Source: Tyto alba
Taxonomy: Eukaryota; Chordata; Aves; Strigiformes; Tytonidae
Direction of reading: 5' to 3'
NCBI RefSeq assembly: GCF_018691265.1
Contig: NW_024881282.1
Span: 26,810,899 to 26,874,898 of the forward strand
DNA length: 64,000 bases
Shown here: positions 1 through 12,100 of the stretch, one piece after another
How the letters are laid out: each line of letters opens with the position of its first letter
Numbering within the stretch: position 1 is the first letter of the stretch
Notes under the pieces: model-generated
Seen by the model: the letters and a program-made list of their open reading frames with translations, nothing else
Database searches by the model: none
What the model was told of the DNA's origin: nothing
Translations under genes and position numbers: made by a program

Positions 1-3000
1 ACTGTGTATAGAAATACCACAACTATGCACAAGGTATCAGGTTTTCTTCATAAAGGGCAAGAAATTACTCTGATTCATCTCTCCATATTTTGTACACAAA
101 TGAGACTGGATGGCAACTGAAAGCCTCAGAGACATTTCAGAAGTCAGTCCCTGGGAACGAGGTGAGATAGTTTCAGCATACTGGCCCTTGGCACTGTGTA
201 TCTCAAACTGAGACCTTCAGCTACTCCAGTCTCTTCCAAAGGAGGCACTAACAAGCACAGGGAAATAAAGAAGAAAAGGAGTGATTTCTTTTTTTCAGCT
301 TAAGGCTTGCCAAAGCTAGAGGACAGCACTAATAGTTTATCCCAAATACTTAAACGCTCAGTGCATGGGTCCATGTTTGCAGAGTCCAAGTGGAAATGAC
401 TCAGCATGCAAAAAAGAAAAAGAGCAGGCTGTCCTGTTGTAATTCACATAACTAGAATATTCTCTCTAAATGCATTACATCTCCCCACACACATCAAAGG
501 CTTGTGTTTCCTCAAACTCACCATTTACATTTAGGGAAGCCAGGGTTCTTAAGCTCTTACAAGAGAGAAAATATGATGTGGTCTGGGCATCTCTGCCTTG
601 GTGTGGATAACAAATCACAACACTGTGTGAAATACCAGGTCCCAGGCAAAGATGCCTTATATTTAATATATGCTGCAGCAGTGCCACAACTCAGTTACCT
701 TTTGCTGTACTAAGGGCTGTATGTCTAATTCAGTTTGTATGTTAGCCTCTATTGACATGTGCCTGAATTAAGGCATCTAGGTCCTTTAGTGATCTAGATG
801 ATCAGCAGCCTAGCTGTGTAGGAAAACTGGGTTGTAGGTGTTGAGGAATTGGCACCAAACATTTATGTCCTAGCTGGCATATTTTAAAGGCTTCCTGGGG
901 GTGAGTGATTTTTGGTTTACTTGTTTTTTGAAGGTTTTGTGGGGAAGCCCTGGGAACTGGAGGGCTTCCTAGAAGGTTGGCACTTCTGTTGTGAATGGGT
1001 CAAGGACTTGCTGTGTCATTGTTGGTATTCAGATGGGGCTACACTTTTCTCCTGTGGGTTTAGATAAAATTGATGAAGGCTTTCTTTACCAGCATGTGTG
1101 AGGTATTTGCTGTCTTGCCTAGCAGCCTCCAGGTGGTGGAGAATGCAGGTTGAGAGGCTGTACTCTAGGGAAATAAAGACTCCGAGATCCTGGTGTGGGA
1201 AGAGCAGCAGCTGTGGGTTTTGGTCCAGTAATGAGAGTAACAGTCATTGCAGAGGTCTACTCAAAGCAACGAGGAGCCAGCAGTAATTCTTGTCTGGGTT
1301 GCTTGCACTACAGCTAATGGTAGTGGGTTGGGAGCAGCCTTGTGGGGCTTTGCTGGGAAGAGAGACGAATCGGGAAGATGAGGGGCAGGCCCTCGGTGCT
1401 TGTTGTACCCTCTTGTATCAGGTCCAGGAGGCCAACTGATGTGAGCAAGGAGAATGATCAAAAGCCTTAGAAGAAATGGTGGGTGCTACTTTCCATGTTA
1501 TAGCCCAGTTAGCTGGGCTTAAACTGGGTTGGCACCAGGCCAAGGGTGCTAAGAACATGAAAAGAGTGAGGGTAGGGGCCAAGGTGTTGGTGGTGATACA
1601 CCCCCAGCTCTAGAGGTCAGGTCAGATCTTTTCCTTAGCTTAGGGGACTGTGTTGTGGCTGAATATGTGATGGACAGTGTCAGGAGTCTTCTAGTGGGGA
1701 CAGCCACTTCATGAACCGCAGTCTGTCACCTGGCCCATATTCCCCCTGGCTGAAGCAACTTCAAGTTTCTTTAATGTTATTTGGTACTTTCAGTGGGCCG
1801 GTGCCATTTACTGGGGTATTGTACCATGTATCTTGTGAAGACAAGACTTATCACTTACTATAAACTACCGCACAACGGCTCTTCAGGCAATGCAGAAATG
1901 ACAACACAGGCTGAGCATATTTTGGAAAAATCTCCTTGCTCAGCTTGTTTTCTTTTCCCATGATACTCCCAATCTAGTTTTCTCTAGCAAAAGTAACTGA
2001 TCATTTTATTGCTTTTAGTCTTACGCTGCAGAACAATGGTTTCTCAATTAATTATGCCATAATGAAGAGCTGGGGAATGGATCTCATTTCCACAACATGG
2101 CCGTATAATCCCTTCTCAGTACAGTTTTGATGTCAGTTTTAACACTTGTCCCTGCCTTAGCCCTTCAGTTGAAAGCTGTTGAGCGTAAGAGGAGGTGCTC
2201 AGTCACAGCAGGGTGATTCTCACAGTGTAAGGTAGGCAGCTGGGCTCTTCGTAACGGACCAGCCAGGGTGCTCCCGCGGCGGGGTCAGTGCAGTGTGTGT
2301 GCCACTCCACGAAGGCAGTGCTGCTATCAGTAGGGACCATCCCACCTTCCCCGGCTGCGCCTTCTTGTCCCTTGCCTTGCACGGGCATTTTTAACTGGGT
2401 CTCCAACGTAGGGAGTTTGGTGGTTAAAAGGTCCAGCTGAAGATGAAGCACGCTTCAAATGTGTTAGCATTCAGCTGGACAACATGCTGACGGAGGTGTG
2501 GCTGTGCAGTAGTGAAATGAAGGAAGAGATGAGGATGACAGACAAGACGGTCGAGACCACACCTTACAAGCAGCAGCAGGAGAACCTCATGCAGGTTTAG
2601 TGACGTGGCTCTCTCTCGATGGTATGGGGGTTCCATATGCCCCTGCATGCCAATTTCTGGTTTTGTTTTTATGGGTGTGGGAGCAAAGCCATTTGGAGTC
2701 AGCTGCTAGAAAACACATGATACATTTGAAACGCGTGCTGCAAGAGGTGCTTGACTCAGGGCTTTGCAAGGGACTTGCACCTCTGTAGGAGTGTGAGCAA
2801 CAGGCCGTCTTCTGAGGAAGGTAGGAAGGAGGGACTGTGTTATCACAGCAACATAATGGTTACAGCAAAATGGAGCAGAGGGGCTCTGGGTCCTCCTTAG
2901 CTTAAAGCAATTTAATCCATGGTACCTGCTTTCTGAAATAGCCACTGAGCTATGGAAAGGTTTAGCATGAGGTCACTGAACGCCTGCTGAAATTGGGCTG

Positions 3001-5171
3001 CTATTCAGCAAAGAGTGCAAGACTCCTGAGGACACAGACTAAATGGAGAGGTACACAGCCTCCTTTTTTAGAGGAATGCGTCTGAGAATGGGAAGTCTTG
3101 GTTCTTGTCCATGTGCCGGGAACTGCTTCACAGCACTTGCCTGACAAGCCATTGAATAAAATGCCTCTGCAGCGCTGGAAACAAGACTGAGGACTTCTTT
3201 CCCAAGGGGATATTTAAACTTTTCATTGGGAAAGATTTAAACTTTTCATTGGACGTATTTTGTCAGCAATGATTTTATTACACAGTGGCTATTAATCATG
3301 TGCCTTACTGTGGCATTCATATTTCAAGTCATTAGCCTTTTATTTTCTGGCAAAAAATGTAGTAGATCTGTAAGAGTGACTGTTCCCTGCTGTTGAGAAA
3401 GCCATGGCATCATAAAACTTGAGAAGCCTTGCACTAATGTAATCAATCTACTAAATGACATCTATATTTGAAATACTGTGTGCATGTACAATGCCTTATG
3501 ATAGAAAACAAAATACTGGTAGCACTACCATGTTGTATCTCTGTTCTGGCATTCGGTGAGTGTCTTGTGTGCAACTTCTATGCTGCAAACCCTTTTTCTA
3601 CATGAAAGTCTGTTCCCTCTGACCTAGCAGCACTTATCAAACACAAGTTGTGTGTTGCCATATAGCATTCTGAGATCAGGTTTGCATCTTAGCAAAATGA
3701 CAAATATATATATACATATTTTAATTACATTATCTCTCAGATATGAAAGACAGTGTTTGCCACTGACTTTGCATCTAGTAAATGTTTCCTAGAAGATTTT
3801 TTGCCGTGTTAAGCAAATTCCTGGGAAATGTGAGCCAATTTATTTTGAAGTTCTTTATTGTCTTACTGTCTACAAAGGCAACAGCCATCTTAGGTGCATT
3901 GCTCACTTTGATCCATCCTCTTTGAGAATGAAGTATTAATCTATACAGGACACAGTCCTATCTAGAAGGACTGTATGGGATTCAACTGTGAGTAAATATA
4001 AATGCAGATTAAATTAGGGGCAAAATGTTGACAAGTCTGCAGCAGAAGCATGGAAAGAATGAACCTTTTGCAGAGCTAGGAATGTGAGGTCATTGTAAAT
4101 TATTATCTAGGCATAGCTGAGACTAGCAACCTACATGCCTGATGACTTTTCCTAATTCTTAAATATCTGATTGAGTGCAGTAGTGGCTTTATGAATGACC
4201 ACTCTGCAAATGTTTTCCCCAAACATCTTGCCTGATGGAAAAATAAAAGCTCTTGCACATTGCTCAAACTTGTGCAACTATATTATTCATTAGTTTTGCA
4301 CTTAGTAGCAAAGATGGTATTCTCCCCAAAGTGCATAATAAAAGTTCTTTAAAGCAGGGAATGTAATTGCTTGGTGTTGACTGCACACCTAGAGAGCTAT
4401 ATGCATAATGCTTACATTAATAGAAACATCTTAGGAGGAAATGAGCTAAAACCTCAGGATTTTTAGTGCAGCCTGCAGGCAGGGTAATTGGGGTCCTAAC
4501 TAATCAACAAAATCACTTCATACCTCCCTGTGAATGTTTGCTGTTCACAGCAAGGAGTTTCTATTCTAATATATTAAAATCTCTTGCCCTACCACTGGAA
4601 AATTCAGTAGAGGTTTTTTGAGGGTAAATAAATTATCATGCCCATCTTCCAGATTAGGGCCAGAATGATGTACTGTATAATCTTGGGTAAATCAGAAGTA
4701 GCCAGGAATAGAAAGAATGCTTTATTATTTTACAACCCAGAGAAATCAGGACATGTAAAATTAGATTCTCTTAAACATGCAGGTCTGTTCAAGCCACTCC
4801 TGAAATTCCTTCATGGTGGGGGAGGGTACACAGAACAAGATCTTGCTACTTTCCCTCGCTACTTTTTCCAAAACTGTTTCAGTATTGGAGGCAGAGCATC
4901 CATGGTTTCCAGGAATGGAGTGGGCCTTGCACTGGTTTTTCTTTCCAGTCTTCTCAGTGTAAGATGCGACCACATTCTCCCGCCTTTGAATGATTGTTCA
5001 GGTATAATTAATTTATAGGGTCCCTGAGCAGTGACCCTCTATTTGGGATTTTACCATGAGCCTCTTCTATTGTCTGGAGAAGGCAACATCCAGGATATAA
5101 AGTCAGCTCTTCCTTGGTTAGCGTGAGGCTTAGGACAGAAATTGCTTAAATCTACTATGTTCTTGTGCAGT
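1..5171. other. Intergenic DNA without a supported gene
   Basis: No exon chain, RNA gene or recognisable full repeat was found. By synteny (inference) this lies between SMAD9 and ALG5. Open frames here reach at most 126 codons, with no domain signature. A GC-richer patch at about 2200-2600 has coding-like composition and is reported as a finding. The AT-rich stretch 3200-4560 carries many TAAT-type cores and could be regulatory, but conservation cannot be tested here. Confidence 0.6.
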
Positions 5172-6145
5172 TGTTGTGGTTTAGGCCAGGAAGGCAACTG
5201 AGCACCATGCAGCTGCCCACTCCTCTTTCCCCATCAGAGATGGGGTGGAGAATATGACCATTAAAGGACTGGGAGGAGTAGCTCACCCATTATGGTCACA
5301 GGCAAAAGACAGACTCTTTAGGGGAAGAAAAAAGAAAACATCACTTTAATTCAAATGCTAACAAAGACAAAACTTAACAGACAAGGTAGGGACAGTGAGA
5401 AGGGCCACTACATCCAAAAAATACCTTCCCCTCCCTTCTCCCCGGGATCAGCTCTGCTCCCCATCTCTCCCCCTCCTCCCCCAGCAGCGCAGGGGCAGGG
5501 GATGGGGGTCACAGCCAGCTCCCCTCTCCTTCCTTCTCGGGAGGTGGACTGAACGCCGCACATTCTTCTCCTGTTCCTCATGGCTCCCCTCTCACTTCAA
5601 ACAGTCCCCCACGAACCTTCTCTGGTGTGAGTCCTCCCCACGGGCCACAGCTGTCCCAGGCTGCTCCAGCGTGGGTCCCCCTGGCGTGTTCCAGTCCTCC
5701 CATTGCTGAACCACAACAGTGGGGGCTGCTTCTCCCCTCAGAGTCCCGGCCTACTTTAAGCGCAGACGCCTGCCCTGGAGCGGCTTTCTCCTCAGGCTTC
5801 AGGTCGTCCCTTACTCCACCACGGACCTCCACGGGTGGCAGAGTGGGCAGCCCTGCCATCTCCCCACAGGATACAGGCATCTCTGCTCTGGCACACCTCC
5901 CTCACGTCCTTCTCCTTCCTTCTGCTGACCTGGGTGTTTATCCTTCTCCCAACTCCTCCTCACTAGTCCCAAACCTGTCCCAGTTCTCTTATTAAATATG
6001 TTATCGCAGAGGCGCAGCTGATGGGCTTAGCCCTGGCCAGGGCCGGGTCTGACTTGGAGCCGGGCGAGTTTTCAAGAAGCTTCTCACAGGGGCCACTGCT
6101 GTAGTCCCCTCCCCCACTACCGAAAACCATGCCACAGAAACCCAG
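5172..6145. mobile_element. Solo LTR of an avian ERVL-type endogenous retrovirus
   Basis: A C-rich, gene-free block about 1 kb long sits in AT-rich DNA. Its start (TGTTGTGGTTTAGGCC, then GGCAACTGAGCACCATGCAG), its middle (a CACTTTAATT stretch, then C-rich sequence with CTCATGGCTCCCCTCTCACT) and its end (ATGCCACAGAAACCCAGCA) all match, from memory, a family of LTRs common in bird genomes. No internal retroviral region or second LTR is visible, so this is a solo LTR, presumably left by recombination between two LTRs. Ends are uncertain by about 10 bp. A short GCAG next to both ends could be the remnant of a target-site duplication. Orientation is not settled; an ATTAAA near 5346 on the minus strand would fit minus orientation. 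Only non-coding LTR sequence is present. Confidence 0.8.
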
Positions 6146-9100
6146 CAGAGCAGGCATCCATTCTTTTTTTTTTCTAGCTTTCTAGCAGATACTGGAATGA
6201 AATTACTTGCTGTCTCCTTTACGAGAATAATTGGTCTTTCTTGTAGTCCTTTTGCATTACTCCAGCAGAAAACTGTTTATTTTCCTTCTGTTCCTGTTCT
6301 TATGAAAGCACTTCATTGAGAAAATCAATTGTCAAGAATAGTAAAATTAAACATAATGTGAAAAAACATTTTTGTGACACCAGAATTTTATCATTCAATT
6401 AAAAAGTACAGTAAAGGTTGTTGTAACCTCATCTGTGCTTAAGCTTTCATTATCACAAAACCTTCTACCAGGCAGAGTCTAGCCAGACTTGTAAAACTAC
6501 CAAAGGAAGAGCTGACACAGTTGATTACCATTTCCAAAACTTATGACTTGGCTTAAAGACTGGAAGATGGCCATGGATATGGTTTTGGTTTTTTGTTTTT
6601 TTTGGCAACAGGATACAAAAGTTATCATCAGTTCTGTTGCTGAGACCTTAAATGGCATCAGACCTAGTCAGCCAGAAAGAGTTAGAAATTCCTTGTGGTT
6701 TTGACCTAGTTCCTAGTTTGACAGCAGATGATTGAGAGTACGCAGAGAGGTAGTTTATGGCAGCCTGTGCAACTGGGGTTGTAATGTGGCTACAGGATGA
6801 AGCCTGTTCTTGACATAATTAGCTAAGCCTTTCTCAACTCTACAAAGATAGGAAGATACAGATTTGTCCCACATGTGGAAGGCTGCTTTCCAGAGACCAT
6901 GCAAAGTGAATTTGCCAAAACTGTTTGCAGAACTCAATGATTCTTCATCATCCTGTGGTTCAAACAGCTCTTCTGATCTCCAGTCCAAAAGCTGACACTC
7001 AATATTTCCCTTTGTTTTGTAACAGGATCTTTATACAGCTTCAGAATAACCCCAGATGAAACATTAGAACATGGCAAAAAACAGATGGGAATTCCAGAGT
7101 TAATGTCACCTCATTCTTAAAGTATATTGTATAGATCATGCCAGTGATAAAGGCTTGAATTCAGTGTAGATACTGAAGTTCATTCTGCTAAAACAATAAA
7201 TTGCTGAAAGTTCAAAGGAGGAAAGGGATCTTGATAGCAGAACATGAAGACTCCAGGAAGGTAGAGCCTGACTGATGCAAAGGCATGGACCTGAGAGGGA
7301 GTTAAGGTCATGTAGGTAAGAGTGATCACCTGTGGCTAAGCCATTTTGGGAGGATGTTTATCTGGTCTGCAGCTGTTCCTTAAATATTAAGTATACATGC
7401 AGAAAGAGACTGTGAGTATAAGTTATGTATATAATTTGCTGCTTTCATGGGAGTGTTGGGAAGTGTGGTAAAGGTAGACAAAGGTTAACCACCCACAGCC
7501 TGTTAGAGGGATTATGACTGAACGCCACTCACTGATGGTAGACAGTGTCCTTAGAAAAGGTACGAGAATTAGGAGGCCTTAATGCAACACCTGGGAGCTG
7601 CAGGAAGTCTGAAGAGTACCCCCTGCTAGCACGGCTTTCCTCAAGAGAAGTTGGAAGCACTGCCCCTGGGCCTGTCTACCTCAAACAAATCAGATTATTT
7701 CTAGTAAGTGCAGTCATGCATTTACAGTGCCTTGGAGAGCTACTGCTGACCTGGACGCTGATGGGTATCCTGCCTTTGTCAGGTGTGGAGTGCTATTACC
7801 AGTGGCTTCCACAATCAGCAAGGATTCACCACCTCCTGCAGCAAGTGAGACAAGGAGAACATTGCTTTAGCAAAAAAAGATATACCCTTTGCACTGATGT
7901 GCACATATTAAGGCTCTGTGTGTGTATGTCTGTAGTACAAGAATCTGGCAGATAGACAGACAGCTTGCAGACTGATTCACTGTTACCTGCAAAAGTGTAC
8001 TGGTATTTGGAAGACTGTGCCCAGAAAGCAGGACTGGAAAAGTTTTGAGTTTGGTTTTTTTTTTTTTTTTTTTTACATCATGAAAATATCTAATTATGCA
8101 GTTAGGGCAGTTGAACAGATTGATGAATGGTATAAATGAATTAAAAAACACCCAGGAAAATGGAGGCTAGTTAGCTCTTTTCTGATGGATCTATTAAATG
8201 AAATCATATTCTAGCACACCCCTCTCAGCTATGATCTCACAACTATTACTTAAGCGTGGTCATATAAAAATATCATCTCTTTTTCCAGTAAGAAACAAAG
8301 GTTTGTCTGTAGTTTCTCCCCTGAGCCTAGATGACCCCTTGGGCTAGTGAGCTCGAGACTCCCTTATGTGCTGTTGGCTAACACAATAGGCACGACATAG
8401 TAGCATCCAATTCTTAACCTCTGAATCCCTGTCTCAAAGAGGTAGATAACTTACGGTTCAGCTGGCAGGGTGCAGCCTTCAACAGTACTGGAACACTACT
8501 TTAATTCATGCCCCTTGAGCTATAACAGACATGCCACTGCATCCCTAAGAAACATACATGGATCATAAATAAGGTTAGATGTTATTTTAAGTAATAAACA
8601 CTGAGATACAGAAACTTCATTGCAGCCTTCTGTCTTTGCCTGTCTCTTCATTTCGACTATTTTTAGTTTGCAGTCAGCATTTGACTGTGAACTCAAGGAA
8701 CACTTGTACAATAGGTACATAAATAATTATGGATAGGTCTCCAGAGCCTTCAATGTTAGCAGAGGATTCAAGTTAAATACTGGCTGAGACTATTCAATGG
8801 CTGGGAGATGTTGCTGTGCTTACATATAATAATACAATTTCATTTCCCATGGTGAAAAACTACCCTGGACTCTTCTGCATTGGTGGTGGTGGAAGGGTCT
8901 GCACAGAGGCTCTGAGACTTGTAAACTGATGTGTTACTGAACACAATTCTGCAGAATGAACTGGAGCTGTCGTCTGTGTCTGGCTGCTGCTACTTCATAG
9001 TAGTGATCTCCGAGTACTTTTGTATAGATTGAGACTGATGAAAGCTGTGTTATTACTCATTGAAGAGTTACCCTGCTTTGGGATAATGCTGCAGTGTCAC

Positions 9101-12100
9101 TGAAAACAGTTAGGAATACTAACTTAACTCCTAGAGTTGTCACAGAAAACACACTGCTCATCGGCAGGACACACCTGAGGGTAGAAAGAGAGAATCTTCA
9201 CTGTTTTTTTCTAATTCATATGTGAAAAATGGCTTGTAAGTATAAAAGCTAAGTGTGTATCAGGGGATTTTGCATTGCTATTGCTTCAGCTTGTGATAAG
9301 AAATGGTAACAGTGAAGAAAACTTGTGTAAACTACTGAACCTTTTTCAGTAGCTTGTTTTTTTGCCAGTGTTTTTCAAAGAGAACTCTAATGTTACGTAG
9401 CCTATTGAAAAAGTCTCTTATGAAGTGTTAGTAAAGTGTTGCAGAAAAAGAAGTTTTTTATGGAGAGATATAAATTTTTTTTTTTTTTAAATTTAAATCT
9501 GTATTTTTGAAAGCACTAACTATGCAGGCATTGGTGTTGGTAAGCATTGCAGGATTGCCGTGTAGATCTTCTCTATTTGTTTTTATTTCCTTTTCAAAGC
9601 CTGTGAGATTACTTTGTTTTGATGTGTATTTAGAGGGCTGGATCATGCAGGACAGTGAGCAATCTAGAAGACTTGCATCTCCACGGGTTACACCTGCAAA
9701 TGCAAGGGTAGGAGGAAACAGTAAAGGTTAAGATTCCACTGAAATACAAGCGAGACCTTTTTTATCATTGCAAGTCTGTAAGAGAAGAGTGAGGACAAGT
9801 TAGACAGAGCACTGGTTTGAATGACAGCCTTTGTGATCAGGGAAGTTGTCTACACATGCTCAGAGCAACTTGGTTCTCTATACAGCCTCTGCAATTAAAC
9901 AGGACTGCTTCAAAGGTGAATCAATCAGCCTTTCTCCTAGTAGCAACATCTGGGAAGTGTTCCACCCAAGCCTCCCATTCCACGTTGTGGCGCTCCATAA
10001 AATCAAGTGGGGGGCTCTGGAATACATCAAGGGATGGAGCCAGGACTTTCTTGCTGGAGCTCTGTAACTAAAGGTCTCATTTTGAGAGGGCAACAAGACC
10101 TCGGATCTTGTCTAGGCCTAAGAAAGGAGGAATTCAAATTCACATTCCCTACCTTAGAAAAGTGTCCTAGCCTCCAGGTGACAAGTCATTCTTTAAGCTT
10201 GTGGTGAGTTCACAGCTGTCAAAAGGGGAAGTCCTCCTGCTGCTGCTGCACCCTGTGCCTGTTGGGCCACTCAGCGAGTCATTTTAAATCATTGAAATAG
10301 CAGAAAATTACCTCAGAAGAAAAGAAAGGAAAAAAAAAAAACCAAACAAATGGAAGATGGCATCCTGCCATTCTAGTTAGCTGAACTGGCTTGAGGGAGA
10401 CTCCAAGCAGCCCCAGAACAGGGACAGAAGGAGCAGAAACACTCCTCTTTATGGCTTTCTGCAACTAAACCAGCACAGTTGCTTCTGAAATGGTACCTAG
10501 GAGAATCTTCCACTGATTCTGGGATCGTGGTGCAACAGCTGTGTCAGGCCAGAAGGAGCACGGAGGGCAGTGCTCTCAAGAAATCTATCACCTGTTATCC
10601 TAAGTATGAACTGGAAATAAGCAGACAGTAAATACCCTAAAGAGAAGGGCTGGAACCCAAGTCTTCCTCACCCTTGGGTAAGTTCCATGGCAAATGAGGT
10701 GAAGTTACGTTTCACTATTGGTCTTTATGCACATCAGTGCACAGTGGAACAGCTTAAATACAACACAAAGAGAACAACCCGTGGAACATATGGGTTTGAT
10801 CTCCCTCCAGTGTGAGAATCTACTCTTGGTCTCCCGTTTCTTAGATATGAATTGGTAGACTAGTAAGGGAAAGCTCAGACCTGTTTTCTGAAAGGCTTCT
10901 ACTCCTTCCTACCCAAGGAAAAGGGTTCTGGGCTGTGCAATGAGCAGACAAGGGATCTCCCCACATGCTGAACAGGCTGATATTAGACAACTTTGACTCA
11001 AGCCAGCAGGTTGGCCTAGGACATGTAGTATTTCATGCAGGTAAAAGGTGCCTCATTCAGGATTCTGGATTCCAATAACCTTAAATGTAGGCACCTGGGA
11101 ACCTGATGCTTAACTTCTGAAGTCACATATTGGCTCTGGTCCAAAACCTCTGTCACATGACGTGATCTTAATGGGAAAATCAAGATACGTGATTACAAAC
11201 TTCCTATTTGTTCAGATAGCTACACAGGAAAATAATGGTAATAAATTAAATAAACTTGGAAATAAACGAAACTGAGTAAGTATCTACAAATTTATGGATT
11301 TAACAAAACCAGCTAACTCTTCCTTTTAAGGTAATAGGTTGGGGAAGATCAGAATGTGAATGACTTAGGATATGTATTTCATACAAAAACAGGGCATCTC
11401 TGATTTCTGTTAGATGTGTTCTTTTAAAGGATCTGATTTCTGGCAATTCTAAATGAGTTATGTTTCTCATCACTCTGCCTCTGACATTTCTATAAAACTC
11501 TTAGATTAGTGTAAAATATTTTGGTGTCAGAAACTGCTGCTTATGTAATTAATACTGTCATTTGAGGTCTCTGCCATGTGGTCATCTCTTATTTAAATAA
11601 TTCATAGCCATTGCATAGCTGCTTTTCAAAATATCTGATCATCCTTCACATTTTCTTACTAGCTTTCGGTGCATACTTGTTATTGTGCTTCCTTTTTCTC
11701 TGTATTCACTAAATATTTGGATTGAGTTAATGTTGACCTACATGTTGATAGAGGGCTTAAGACAAAACTGGGACCTCTGACCCAAAACTAAAATTTGTCA
11801 GTGTTCAGAAACCTCACTCTGCTGCGGCCTGACCTGAAGACATGTAAAAACCATGGACTTTAAAATCTTTTGAAATTTCTCAGGTGTACTAAATTTCACT
11901 AGGGACAGGCTCTTACGCACTTTAGTTTTGACAGTGAAAAGCCACATTTTGCTAATCTTTTATTTGCTTCTTGTTGGGATCCACAGAACAGGTGCACCTT
12001 TGCTTCAAGAGTGTGATGTTTACATGTACCTGCTCAGCACACGTTTACAGGAATGCTGATAACTGACTGTTAGCAAAAACCTAAAACCAAGCACAAGTCT

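Noticed and set aside
4638..5018. 126-codon plus-strand frame
   Set aside because: No recognisable family and no coding-type composition; treated as chance.
7545..7955. 136-codon plus-strand frame
   Set aside because: No domain, no homology I recognise, no splice context; length is possible by chance in 64 kb searched in six frames.
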